Shown piece after piece: positions 6,320-15,506 of a DNA stretch of 64,000 bases (positions within the stretch are counted from its first letter, which is position 1; each line of letters opens with the position of its first letter). The notes below the pieces were generated by a model. That model did not search any database and had not been told where the DNA came from. It saw nothing but the letters and a program-made list of their open reading frames with translations. The stretch spans positions 1-64,000 of the forward strand of contig NZ_JBITTU010000011.1 in the NCBI RefSeq assembly GCF_044542075.1. The letters are read 5' to 3'. Made by a program: the position numbers and the translations under genes. The DNA comes from Leeuwenhoekiella sp044542075. Lineage in GTDB: Bacteria; Bacteroidota; Bacteroidia; Flavobacteriales; Flavobacteriaceae.

Positions 6320-7756
6320 ATGAGCTTAAAAAAAACTGCTACTTTAGGTTTACTTTGGACTTTTTTAGACACCATTGTGGCTAAAGGGGTAGGAATCGCA
6401 GCATCAATAACCTTAGCACGTTTACTCTCACCTAGAGAATTTGGTTTAATAGGAATGATCTATATTATTACTTCAATTTCAGCCACTCTAGTTGATGGTG
6501 GTCTTACCGCATCACTTATACGAACTAAAAATATAACAAATAAAGACTATAGCACAATATTCTATACTAACATATCAATAAGCTTTATACTCTATTTGCT
6601 TGTATATTTATTAGCTCCTTTAATAGCACAGTTCTATGAGGAAGCAGAACTAATCTTAATTATACGTGTTTATGCTTTAATCTTTGTTATAACCTCTTTT
6701 TCTGCAGTACAGCACGCATATTTCGAAAGAAAAATGGCTTTTAAAAAGCTGATGTTACTCAATATTCCAGGAATTCTTATTGGCGCTATTGTTGGAGTTT
6801 GCATGGCTTATTTAAAATATGGTGTCTGGAGTATTATTTTTATGCAATTGGCAACGCAAGTAGTTTTATCATTAATGCTTTGGATAATAAGCGACTGGAA
6901 ACCAAGTTTAATTTTTTCTCGGGAGAAGTTGCGTCAACATTTTGGATTTGGATATAAATTGACGATATCTGGAATCCTCAATTCTATATTTGAAAATATT
7001 TATAACATTTTAATAGGCAAGTACTTTTCAACTGCAGCCCTTGGTCAATTTGAAAGGTCTTACACATTTTCCCAGTATCCCTCTCTAGTATTAACAACAA
7101 TCGTAGGTAAGGTGAGCTACCCTCTAATGGCAGGAATACAGGACGAAAAAGAAAGGCTTAAACAAGCCTATAAGCATATTTTGCAATTTATTTTTTTTAT
7201 TTCTGCACCATTAATGCTAGGTCTATCTTCAATTTCGAAACCCCTATTTTTATTTGTACTTGGACCGCAATGGGAACAAGCCGCAATTTTTTTTCAGATA
7301 TTGTGCATATCAGGTATGCTGTATCCTGTACACGTCTTTAACCTAAATTTACTTAAAGTATATGGTCGGAGTGATTGGTTCTTAAAACTAGAATTAATTA
7401 AAAAAATAATGATTGCGCTAATTGTTTCAGTTGCTTTTCAATTTGGGATTTATGGTTTGGTTTGGAGTTCTGTAATTACTTCTTTTTTGGCTCTTGCAAT
7501 TAATACATATTATACAAATCTATTAATAGATTACAATTTATGGAAACAGTTCAAAGATGTTTGGATAATATTACTGCTGAGCATTATCATGTTTATTATT
7601 ATGTTTGCTGTGCAATATTATTTTTTCGAAGGTTACTTGCTTTTAAAAATTTTAGTCCCTTCTTTGACCGGTATTTTATTTTATTTGGTTACTAATTATC
7701 TACTAAAAACTCCCTCATTACAATTGATATTACAATTTAAACAAAATTTAAAATGA
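6320..7756 (+). CDS. Wzx-type polysaccharide flippase
   Basis: A 478-aa polytopic inner-membrane protein of the polysaccharide transporter (PST/MOP) superfamily. It starts MSLKKTATLGLLWTFLDTI and carries the family pattern near residues 33-45 (LARLLSPREFGLIGM). A dozen or more hydrophobic segments run to the C-terminus. Its role is to flip undecaprenyl-linked repeat units to the periplasm. It is the only flippase in the window, so the polymerase at 27616-28866 and the Wza-Wzc exporter presumably depend on it, even though it lies in the oppositely oriented cassette. Its last four bases overlap the next start (ATGA). Confidence 0.9.
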   Translation: MSLKKTATLGLLWTFLDTIVAKGVGIAASITLARLLSPREFGLIGMIYIITSISATLVDGGLTASLIRTKNITNKDYSTIFYTNISISFILYLLVYLLAPLIAQFYEEAELILIIRVYALIFVITSFSAVQHAYFERKMAFKKLMLLNIPGILIGAIVGVCMAYLKYGVWSIIFMQLATQVVLSLMLWIISDWKPSLIFSREKLRQHFGFGYKLTISGILNSIFENIYNILIGKYFSTAALGQFERSYTFSQYPSLVLTTIVGKVSYPLMAGIQDEKERLKQAYKHILQFIFFISAPLMLGLSSISKPLFLFVLGPQWEQAAIFFQILCISGMLYPVHVFNLNLLKVYGRSDWFLKLELIKKIMIALIVSVAFQFGIYGLVWSSVITSFLALAINTYYTNLLIDYNLWKQFKDVWIILLLSIIMFIIMFAVQYYFFEGYLLLKILVPSLTGILFYLVTNYLLKTPSLQLILQFKQNLK

Positions 7757-8829
7757 CTAATGTAACAAAAACTTTTTTTCCACCTTTAGCAGAGTATGAG
7801 CAACAATTGCAACGTGTATGGAAGAATGAATGGCTTACTAATCGTGGAGAATTGGTATTGGAACTAGAGGAAAAGTTAAAAAACCATCTCAAAGTACCTA
7901 ATATCATTTTAATGACCAATGGTACGCTGCCTATTCAGATAGCTTTAAAATTGCTAGCAAGTGGAGGAGAAGTGATTACTACGCCATTCAGTTATGTGGC
8001 AACTACATCAGCACTTGTATGGGAACAATGTACTCCAGTGTTTGTAGATATACATCCTGATTATTTAACGATTGATGAGACCAAGATTGAAGCTGCAATA
8101 ACTGAAAAAACAACAGCTATTCTGGCAACGCATGTATTTGGGAATCCGTGTAATGTTGAAGCTATTGAAGCTATTGCGATAAAGCACAACCTTAAAGTTA
8201 TTTACGATGCTGCTCATTGTTTTGGGGTTACTTATCAAAATAAATCCCTTTTTGAATATGGCGATGTAAGTACGTGCAGCTTTCATGCAACTAAAATATT
8301 TCATACCGGTGAAGGGGGCGCAGCCTTTTGTAATTCAGATGATAGTTTATTACATAAAATGTATTACAGCCATAACTTTGGACACAATGGCCCTACAAAT
8401 TTTTATGGTGTAGGCATTAACGCTAAAATAAGCGAATTGCAAGCTGCGATGGGCTTGAGCGTTCTGCCCTATATGGAGCACATAGTGGATAGTAGAAAAG
8501 GTATTGTTGAGCAATACCGCTCACAATTAGATTTTTCTAAACTAAGAGCAATGAAACTGAGGGATAATACCGTTTGGAATTACAGCTATTACCCGATAAT
8601 CTTTGAAAGCGAAGCAACACTTTTACGAGTGCAAAAGGAATTAAATAAGGCTGACATTTTTCCGAGACGTTATTTTTATCCTTCGTTAAATACATTAGAT
8701 TACGTGAGGTCTACTGAAATGAAAGTTTCAGAAGGTATTGCAGAGTGTATTTTATGTTTGCCTTTATATAGTGGTTTAAAAAATAATGATGTAGATAAAA
8801 TAATCAAATTAATAAACGATACTTTATAG
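7753..8829 (+). CDS. DegT/DnrJ/EryC1/StrS-family sugar aminotransferase
   Basis: A 358-aa PLP-dependent enzyme, normal length for the family. The N-terminal region has TNRGELVLELEEKLKNHL, and TNGTLPIQIALKLL binds cofactor phosphate. VIYDAAHCFGV holds the PLP-interacting Asp, and CSFHATKIFHTGEGGA holds the Schiff-base lysine at about residue 178. Such enzymes aminate keto-sugar nucleotides. With RmlB in the same locus and a NeuD-type acetyltransferase three genes downstream, the likely substrate is dTDP-4-keto-6-deoxyglucose, giving a 4-amino sugar as in VioA/VioB pathways. That assignment is inferred; a 3-amino sugar is also possible, although I see no 3,4-ketoisomerase. Confidence 0.9.
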   Translation: MTNVTKTFFPPLAEYEQQLQRVWKNEWLTNRGELVLELEEKLKNHLKVPNIILMTNGTLPIQIALKLLASGGEVITTPFSYVATTSALVWEQCTPVFVDIHPDYLTIDETKIEAAITEKTTAILATHVFGNPCNVEAIEAIAIKHNLKVIYDAAHCFGVTYQNKSLFEYGDVSTCSFHATKIFHTGEGGAAFCNSDDSLLHKMYYSHNFGHNGPTNFYGVGINAKISELQAAMGLSVLPYMEHIVDSRKGIVEQYRSQLDFSKLRAMKLRDNTVWNYSYYPIIFESEATLLRVQKELNKADIFPRRYFYPSLNTLDYVRSTEMKVSEGIAECILCLPLYSGLKNNDVDKIIKLINDTL

Positions 8830-8867
8830 AAAATCGGTTTTTTATTTAATTTCTTATAAAGGTATAT

Positions 8868-10316
8868 ATGTTATTTAACTCTATCGAATTTGGCATCTTT
8901 TTGCCTCTTGTTTTTTTACTTTATTGGTTTGTATTTAATAAAAGCTTAAGAATACAAAATTTTTATATACTTATTATCAGTTATATTTTTTACGGCTGGT
9001 GGGATTGGCGATTTTTAGGATTAATTGCTTTTAGCTCTGCAATAGATTATTTTGTAGGAAACGCTTTAATTCAAACTAATAAAGATACTAATAGAAAATT
9101 TTTGCTATTTCTTAGCATGTCTGTAAATCTAGGTTTTCTAGGTTTTTTTAAATATTATAACTTTTTTGTTGATAGTTTTTCTGATGCTTACACAATTATG
9201 GGGCATAATATTGAAACCTCAAGATTGAATATTATTCTTCCAGTGGGTATTAGCTTTTATACATTCCAAACTATGAGCTACACCATAGATGTATATAGGA
9301 AAAAATTAAAACCGGTTAATAATATTGTTGACTTCTTTGCTTATGTTAGTTTTTTTCCGCAACTAGTGGCTGGTCCAATAGAAAGAGCGGTAAACTTGCT
9401 TCCTCAATTTTATCGTAAAAGACATTTTAGTCAAAGTGAAGCAATAAATGGTTTAAAACAAATCCTTTGGGGACTGTTTAAAAAAATGGTGATTGCTGAT
9501 AATTGTGCAAAGTTTGCAAATATAATTTTCAATGATTATCAAGACTTCTCAGGAAGTACTTTATTATTAGGCGCTGTATTTTTCACATTTCAAATATATG
9601 GAGATTTCTCTGGTTATTCAGATATCGCAATAGGTACCGCACGTCTGTTTGGATTTAACCTCATGAAAAACTTTGATTTCCCATATTTCTCTAGAGATAT
9701 GGCAGAATTTTGGCGAAAATGGCACATTTCCTTGTCTACTTGGTTTAGAGATTATTTATATATACCACTTGGAGGAAGTAGAGGAGGTTTATGGATGCAA
9801 GTTCGTAATACATTTATTATTTTTATTGTAAGTGGCTTTTGGCACGGAGCAAATTGGACGTTTATTGTTTGGGGTGCATTAAATGCCATTTATTTTTTAC
9901 CCTTACTAATATTTAAAAGAAATAGGATAAATATTGGCACTGTTGCCCAAAATCGTTTTTTTCCAAGCTTGAAGGAATTTCTTCAAATGTCGTTAACGTT
10001 TCTATTGACAGTTTTAGCTTGGATTTTCTTCAGGTCTCCAACAGTGAAAGATGCGCTGCTTTATTTAGCTGGGATATTCTCTAAATCATTAGCAACAATT
10101 CCTTCTTATACAGATATTGGTTTAACAAAATCATTAATTCTTTTACTTCCTTTTTTCATTTTTATTGAGTGGCTGGGCAGACATGATGAGTTTGCAATAG
10201 ATAGGATAAGTATAACATGGAAGAAACCTGTGAAATACACCTTTTATTATACCATTATTTTTCTGATTCTATATTATGGTGGAGAGCAACAACAATTTAT
10301 CTATTTTCAATTTTAA
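8868..10316 (+). CDS. MBOAT-family O-acyltransferase (AlgI-like)
   Basis: A 482-aa multi-spanning membrane protein. It has the MBOAT core: FPQLVAGPIERAVNLLPQF, then FGFNLMKNFDFPYFSRDMAE, FWRKWHISLSTWFRDYLYIP, and SGFWHGANWTFIVWG with the catalytic-type histidine. AlgI-like proteins pass acyl groups across the inner membrane for O-acetylation of exported polysaccharide. The next gene encodes an SGNH-like partner, the usual arrangement, in which the partner places acetyl on the sugar in the periplasm. It starts 38 bases after the aminotransferase. Confidence 0.92.
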   Translation: MLFNSIEFGIFLPLVFLLYWFVFNKSLRIQNFYILIISYIFYGWWDWRFLGLIAFSSAIDYFVGNALIQTNKDTNRKFLLFLSMSVNLGFLGFFKYYNFFVDSFSDAYTIMGHNIETSRLNIILPVGISFYTFQTMSYTIDVYRKKLKPVNNIVDFFAYVSFFPQLVAGPIERAVNLLPQFYRKRHFSQSEAINGLKQILWGLFKKMVIADNCAKFANIIFNDYQDFSGSTLLLGAVFFTFQIYGDFSGYSDIAIGTARLFGFNLMKNFDFPYFSRDMAEFWRKWHISLSTWFRDYLYIPLGGSRGGLWMQVRNTFIIFIVSGFWHGANWTFIVWGALNAIYFLPLLIFKRNRINIGTVAQNRFFPSLKEFLQMSLTFLLTVLAWIFFRSPTVKDALLYLAGIFSKSLATIPSYTDIGLTKSLILLLPFFIFIEWLGRHDEFAIDRISITWKKPVKYTFYYTIIFLILYYGGEQQQFIYFQF

Positions 10317-10331
10317 TATAATCTATTTTCA

Positions 10332-11246
10332 GTGAAATCATTTTTAAAGAAAATTTTATTTTTTACAGCTCCTTTATTAATTGGCTTGGTTATTCTAGAA
10401 TGTTTACTACGCTTTTTACCGAATGATTATAAATTCAAGAAAAATTTTATAGATAATAATTCTGAGGAAATTCAAACATTAATTCTAGGAAATAGTCACG
10501 CATTTTATGGAGTAAATCCAGAATATTTAAACAAAAATTCATTTAATGCTGCTTATGTATCACAAACACTCAGATATGATTTAGAAATATTTAGAAAATA
10601 TAGCAACAGATTATCAAAATTAGAAAATCTTGTTGTTGCAATATCTTACCCATCGCTATTCATTGATTTTAAGGATACCGGTGAAAATTTCAGACTCAAA
10701 TATTACTATATAGATTATGATTTCAAAAGTGATATTCCACTGAAATATCATTTTGAGACAACAGCAATGAACTTAAATTCCAACTTGTCTAATTTGAGAA
10801 ATTATTATTTGCATCAACAAGACAATTTATATTCAGATACATTAGGTTTTGGTTTTGAAGAAAATTCAATAGAACCATCTGATTTTAAATTAGATGGTAA
10901 GAAAGCAGCGCAAAGACACACAATAAACACCTCTGATGAGCTTCAAATTAATATAAATTATCTTGAAGAGATAGTTTCCTTAGCTAAAAAGAAAAAAATA
11001 AAACTATTTTTTGTTACGTTACCTACCACCGGGTATTATTATAAAAGTATTGAAGACGAACAATTTGACAAAACATTAAAAATAATTACGGAACTTGAAA
11101 ATAACAATCAAAACGTTTTTTACTATAATTTCCTGAAAAATGATCAGTTCTCCTTAAATGACTTTAGAGATTCTGATCACTTGAACGCGAAAGGAGCGGA
11201 AAAGTTTACTAAACTTTTAAATTATATAATAAATTCTAAAAAATGA
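10332..11246 (+). CDS. Membrane-anchored SGNH-like protein, MBOAT partner
   Basis: A 304-aa protein with a GTG start 15 bases after the MBOAT stop. An N-terminal membrane anchor lies at about residues 6-28. LILGNSHAFYGVNPEYL at about 51-67 carries the nucleophile-type serine of the SGNH fold, and RDSDHLNAKGAEKF near the C-terminus supplies the Asp and His of the catalytic set. The middle is divergent. By analogy with AlgJ/AlgX-type proteins beside AlgI, it probably transfers acetyl to the polysaccharide outside the inner membrane. Its last four bases overlap the next gene. Confidence 0.75.
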   Translation: MKSFLKKILFFTAPLLIGLVILECLLRFLPNDYKFKKNFIDNNSEEIQTLILGNSHAFYGVNPEYLNKNSFNAAYVSQTLRYDLEIFRKYSNRLSKLENLVVAISYPSLFIDFKDTGENFRLKYYYIDYDFKSDIPLKYHFETTAMNLNSNLSNLRNYYLHQQDNLYSDTLGFGFEENSIEPSDFKLDGKKAAQRHTINTSDELQININYLEEIVSLAKKKKIKLFFVTLPTTGYYYKSIEDEQFDKTLKIITELENNNQNVFYYNFLKNDQFSLNDFRDSDHLNAKGAEKFTKLLNYIINSKK

Positions 11247-11875
11247 TTATAATAGGAGCTGGAGGTTTTGCTGTTGAACTATTACAAGTTCTGCAAGACT
11301 TAGAAGAACAGGAAGACATTTTTTTTTATGACGATATAACACCTGAAGTTCCAAATACACTCTTTGGAGAATTTAATGTTCTTAAAAGTGAAAAGCAAGC
11401 TACAGAACTGTTTGCCACATCATCTAAAAGATTCGTTTTAGGACTGGGTAATCCCACATACAGAGAGTTACTAGCCCGTAAATTGACTACTTACGGAGGT
11501 AAATTGGTTTCTGCAGTTAGCCCGTACGCAAGCATTGGAACTCAAAATGTTTTTATAGGACAAGGAACTTGTATTTTATCCGGAGTACGAATATCTAATA
11601 ACACCATAATTGGTAAGGGATGTCTTATTTATTATAATTCAGTAGTAACACATGACTGTAAATTAGGAGATTGGATAGAAATTTCTCCTGGCGTAAATAT
11701 TCTCGGAAGAGTAGAAATTGGAAATCACACTACTGTGGGGAGTGGATCTACAATTCTTCCAAATATTAAAATAGGCAGGAATGTTATAATAGGTGCTGGC
11801 TCCGTAGTAACAAAGAACATTCCTGACAACTCATTAGTTTATGGTGTTCCTGCAAAAATTAAAAAATATGTATAA
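11243..11875 (+). CDS. NeuD/PglD-type sugar acetyltransferase (left-handed beta-helix)
   Basis: A 210-aa protein. An N-terminal Rossmann-like part, MIIIGAGGFAVELLQVLQDL, binds the sugar nucleotide. From about residue 90 there are hexapeptide repeats (IGQGTCILSGVRISNNTIIG, IGNHTTVGSGSTILPN, IGRNVIIGAGSVVTKN) of the acetyl-CoA-binding left-handed beta-helix. The ending VYGVPAKIK is typical of the family. In PglD and VioB relatives this enzyme N-acetylates a 4-amino-6-deoxy sugar nucleotide, which fits the aminotransferase at 7753. It overlaps the neighbouring genes at both ends (4 and 8 bases). Confidence 0.88.
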   Translation: MIIIGAGGFAVELLQVLQDLEEQEDIFFYDDITPEVPNTLFGEFNVLKSEKQATELFATSSKRFVLGLGNPTYRELLARKLTTYGGKLVSAVSPYASIGTQNVFIGQGTCILSGVRISNNTIIGKGCLIYYNSVVTHDCKLGDWIEISPGVNILGRVEIGNHTTVGSGSTILPNIKIGRNVIIGAGSVVTKNIPDNSLVYGVPAKIKKYV

Positions 11876-12839
11876 AAATGCCACTGTAAGCGTTGTAATG
11901 ATTACCTATAAACACGGCGACTTTATAGAACAAGCCATTAATAGTATTTTAATGCAGCAATGCAGTTATCCTATAGAATTAATAATAGCTGATGACAATC
12001 CACCAAATTCCCCTGACAAAACCACCGATATAATTAAAAATATAACTTCTAACCATAAAAATGGAAATTGGATAAACTATACTAAGCACGCTCAAAATAA
12101 AGGTATGATGGGCAACTTTTTATGGGCATTGAACAGCGCTAAAGGTAAATATATTGCAATTTGTGAAGGTGATGATTATTGGACTGACCCCTTGAAGATA
12201 CAAAGGCAAGTTGACTTTTTAGAACGAAATAACGATTATGCTATTTGCTTTCACGCTGTTAATATTGAATATGAAAATAATATAATTCCATTTTTAAATG
12301 ATACAAATAAAAACACGAAAGATACCACATCATTAATCGATATCATAAAATCAAATTACATACATACTATGTCGGTAATATTTAGAAATTATAATGATTA
12401 TCCAGAGTGGCTCATTAATGCATATCCTGGTGACTGGCCATTACATATTATTAATGCAACTCACGGTAATATTAAGTTCTTACCAGAACAAATGGCAACC
12501 TATCGAGTACATTTTGGAGGGGTACACAGCACTACCGGTGGAAAACCAGTCGAGCAAATACAAACATTACAGAATATTAGCATAGAGTTAAACAGTAGAG
12601 GTTTTCCTGAATACTCAAAGATCATTAATTTTTATAATGATAAAGCAGAAATAAATTATTTTGTATTTAATAAAAATATTAAAGACTTGAATAGATGGGA
12701 AAAATCATCATTACTTTTGAAAAGCCAACATAAAAAGTTTAATTATTTGTTTTTCATTCCTATCCTTCTCAATAATAGTTCATATAGAATTTTTAATATT
12801 TATATGAGTCTTAAATTTTATTTTGACTTGATAAGATGA
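11868..12839 (+). CDS. Family 2 glycosyltransferase
   Basis: I start at ATG 11868 (323 aa, MYKNATVSVVMITYKHGDF), which overlaps the previous gene by 8 bases. A start at 11841 would force a 35-base overlap and add non-family residues. The GT-A fold is shown by SVVMITYKHGDFIEQAINSI at the N-terminus, IIADDNPP, and CEGDDYWTDPLKIQRQVDFL carrying the metal-binding DD and the ED-like region. It would add one residue of the repeat unit at the cytoplasmic face. Donor and acceptor cannot be read from the sequence. It is the last gene of the plus-strand cassette. Confidence 0.88.
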   Translation: MYKNATVSVVMITYKHGDFIEQAINSILMQQCSYPIELIIADDNPPNSPDKTTDIIKNITSNHKNGNWINYTKHAQNKGMMGNFLWALNSAKGKYIAICEGDDYWTDPLKIQRQVDFLERNNDYAICFHAVNIEYENNIIPFLNDTNKNTKDTTSLIDIIKSNYIHTMSVIFRNYNDYPEWLINAYPGDWPLHIINATHGNIKFLPEQMATYRVHFGGVHSTTGGKPVEQIQTLQNISIELNSRGFPEYSKIINFYNDKAEINYFVFNKNIKDLNRWEKSSLLLKSQHKKFNYLFFIPILLNNSSYRIFNIYMSLKFYFDLIR

Positions 12840-12908
12840 TATAGATTTGTTTAAAAGTACAGATCTCTTAAAAAAATATTTTAAAAAATTAGAAAGTTAA
12901 ATATTACT

Positions 12909-12966
12909 ATATCAACTTATAAAATTTATGATTCGATTGTATAGAATCAATTTTATAAGTTGATAT
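12909..12966. terminator. Long inverted repeat between converging GT2 and wzc genes
   Basis: ATATCAACTTATAAAATT (12909-12926) pairs perfectly over 18 bp with 12949-12966. The 22-base loop contains a further GATTC/GAATC pair. It sits 70 bases beyond the plus-strand cassette and before the wzc terminator. Stem and position suit a bidirectional transcription barrier or an RNA-stabilising hairpin, but there is no long T run. Confidence 0.6.
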
Positions 12967-13039
12967 GGCAAATTTAGTTTAGACGTTTAAATTATACAGA
13001 CAATTAAATTGATGTTTTTTGGTTAAAATATAAACAAAA

Positions 13040-13065
13040 AAAAAGGATGCAGTAGCATCCTTTTT
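13040..13065 (-). terminator. Terminator of the intact wzc gene
   Basis: AAAAAGGATGC (13040-13050) pairs with GCATCCTTTTT (13055-13065) around AGTA. On the minus strand a run of nine T follows. It ends the long capsule operon and has a near-identical twin at 5393-5418. Confidence 0.9.
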
Positions 13066-13102
13066 ATAAAGCACTGAGAAATCTTAAACCTTATACGCCA
13101 AC

Positions 13103-15484
13103 CTAAAAACTATTTTTAAAACGCTCCCACAAGTTGGGTTTACTTTGCCCATAAGCATACCCATACTTATTACCATAACCAAAGTTAGCGTTCTTCACGT
13201 CATTAATAACAAAACTTACATCGTGTAGTTTCCCTTCGTTGTTGGAATCAACAGCGAATTCTAACAAGCGCTTTTCAGTGTAACCGGCCCGGGTAACATA
13301 GAGGATAAGTTCTGCATGCCTACTGATTAAGAAGGTATCGGTAACCAGCATCGAAGGTGCCGTATCTACAATCACATAATCAAACTTGGTCTGTAAGTCT
13401 TTCAGCATATGCCCAAACTTCGCCTGTCTTAAGAGTTCAGACGGGTTAGGCGGTATACTGCCAGAAAGAAACAACTTCAGATTGTTATGAAATTTAGAAT
13501 CGTGAACCAAATCATCAATTTTGTGATCATTATTAACCAAATAATCGCTCACCCCTAAGAAACTCTTGGAAGAGTTATCATATCGCTGCAGCTGCGGATT
13601 TCTAAGGTCAGCTCCCACAATTACTACCTTTTTACCGGTATTGGCCAGGGTCATAGCCAGGTTGATTGAGGTGAAGGTTTTCCCCTCCCCCTTTACCGTA
13701 GAGGTCACATAAATACAATAGCCTCGATCTTCATTAGCTACATTTACTAACAAATATTGCAAATTAGTCGTCATAATTCTAAAAGACTCCGCCAGTACCG
13801 AACGGTCGTTTTCGACAACCAGATCAGATTCTCCTTTAGCAATACTGGGCAATTCCCCTACAATAGGAATAGATTTCGTTACTTTCTCAATATCTTCTCG
13901 ACGCTCGATTTTATTATTGAGTAAGCGTTTGATATAAATAACCAGAAAAGGAATTGCCAGACCCAATAATAAAGCTGCTGCAAAAATAATTTTCGGTTTT
14001 GGAGATAAGGGTTTGTTCAGCGAATACGCACTATCTACGATTTTTGCTTTAGGGGCAGTTGCCGCTAAGGATAATGAGTTTTCTTCCCGTTTCTGAAGCA
14101 AAAATATATATAAGGCTTCTTTAATGTTTTGCTGACGCGAAATATCTCTAAACTGACGCTCTTTTGCAGGAACCCTGGAGATTTCAGAACCTATTAATCG
14201 AGACTGTCTATTAAGATCATTTTCTGCAATTCGTAAGTTAGACAAGGTTTGTTCAAGTCCGTTAATAATATTTGACTTTAATTGTTTGATCTGAGAATTT
14301 AAACGAATTACGGTAGGGTTCAACTCAGTAGCACCAGCTAAGATGCGGTTGCGTTCTAAAACCAATTGGTTGTAGTTTGCAATTTGTGTATTTACAGATT
14401 CGCTTTCTAATCCTACATTAGCAGGTAACAACCCACTATTTTCAGTATCATTTCTTAAATAGCTTAGCATCGATCGCGAGATAGACAGTTGGGTTTGCAG
14501 TTCTTGTTCGCGCTTTCTATACTCACTGGCATTTTCGATAATAAGCGAAGCTTCTGCCTCTATATTAGTTAAGCTGTTGTCTTCTTTAAATTCTTCAAGC
14601 CCTACCTCTACTGTATCGAGTTCGCCGCTTATTATTTTTAAGCGTTCATCTATAAAACGCGCAGTACTTACCGCCACTTCATTTTTATCTTCAATGGCCT
14701 CTTTATTGTATTCAAAGATTAACTGATCTAAAATATTCTGAGCCTTTTCTTTAACCGTACTCCCCAAACTAAACTCCAGTAGGGTTGCATTATCGTCTAT
14801 TAAATTAATCTCTACAGATTCACGGTATTTATCTGCAACATCTGTTAGGTTCTTAATTTTTACTAGAACCCTGCCTTTTTCGGCTATAGCATTACCTTGA
14901 GCATCTACCCGATTATCTTTAATGACAAAGCTTCCAAATGGTAACTTAACCAATTCACCAATTTTTGCTTGTTTAGTTTCGCCACTTTCTATATAGGTGA
15001 GGGTTAAATTAGTACTTCCATTGGGTTCTATAGATAACACATTAATTCCTAAGCCTGCTGCTTTACTGAGTAGTGCTTCATCAATCGTAATTACCTCAAC
15101 GATAAATGGCGTGTTCAAATACAACTCATCTTCTTTAACACCCTCTAAATCATAATACTCTACATTCGCTTTTAGAGCCTGTATGGTACTAATCATTAAA
15201 CGACGCGATTTTAGAAGCCCAATTTCATTTTCAATACTATTAGTGCTCATACCACCTAACAGTCCCAAATCTGCAAATCCTGCAGCATCACCTAACCCCC
15301 CACCTTTACTTTCTTCATCCTTAATAATGACACTGGCAACAGTTTGATATACAGGAACACTTAATTTTAAATAGACAAAGGCAATGATTAATGCAGTGAG
15401 CACCCCCAAGATAAACCACGGCCAGTAGCGTAAATACTTATCGAGTTCTTCTCGAATATTAATCTCTTCATTCAAGTCATTCAT
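13103..15484 (-). CDS. wzc: Wzc-type polysaccharide co-polymerase and BY-kinase
   Basis: This 793-aa protein joins a Wzz domain to a bacterial tyrosine kinase. Membrane helix 1 lies at about residues 22-40, then a long periplasmic coiled-coil region with a PIPxxP-like area before helix 2 at about 498-518. The cytoplasmic kinase has Walker A (GEGKT, about 599-603), Walker A' (GADLRNP, Asp about 626) and Walker B (YVIVDTAP, Asp about 707), and ends in a Tyr-rich cluster YGYGNKYGYAYGQ. It controls chain length and works with Wza in export through cycles of tyrosine phosphorylation. It follows wza by 22 bases. Its last 194 codons and terminator are duplicated at 5393-6044. Confidence 0.95.
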   Translation of the reverse strand: MNDLNEEINIREELDKYLRYWPWFILGVLTALIIAFVYLKLSVPVYQTVASVIIKDEESKGGGLGDAAGFADLGLLGGMSTNSIENEIGLLKSRRLMISTIQALKANVEYYDLEGVKEDELYLNTPFIVEVITIDEALLSKAAGLGINVLSIEPNGSTNLTLTYIESGETKQAKIGELVKLPFGSFVIKDNRVDAQGNAIAEKGRVLVKIKNLTDVADKYRESVEINLIDDNATLLEFSLGSTVKEKAQNILDQLIFEYNKEAIEDKNEVAVSTARFIDERLKIISGELDTVEVGLEEFKEDNSLTNIEAEASLIIENASEYRKREQELQTQLSISRSMLSYLRNDTENSGLLPANVGLESESVNTQIANYNQLVLERNRILAGATELNPTVIRLNSQIKQLKSNIINGLEQTLSNLRIAENDLNRQSRLIGSEISRVPAKERQFRDISRQQNIKEALYIFLLQKREENSLSLAATAPKAKIVDSAYSLNKPLSPKPKIIFAAALLLGLAIPFLVIYIKRLLNNKIERREDIEKVTKSIPIVGELPSIAKGESDLVVENDRSVLAESFRIMTTNLQYLLVNVANEDRGYCIYVTSTVKGEGKTFTSINLAMTLANTGKKVVIVGADLRNPQLQRYDNSSKSFLGVSDYLVNNDHKIDDLVHDSKFHNNLKLFLSGSIPPNPSELLRQAKFGHMLKDLQTKFDYVIVDTAPSMLVTDTFLISRHAELILYVTRAGYTEKRLLEFAVDSNNEGKLHDVSFVINDVKNANFGYGNKYGYAYGQSKPNLWERFKNSF

Positions 15485-15506
15485 ACTATTATACAGCTTT
15501 AAAACT

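Noticed and set aside
12394..12585. 63-codon frame inside the cassette GT2 gene
   Set aside because: It is an out-of-frame shadow of a well-supported glycosyltransferase.
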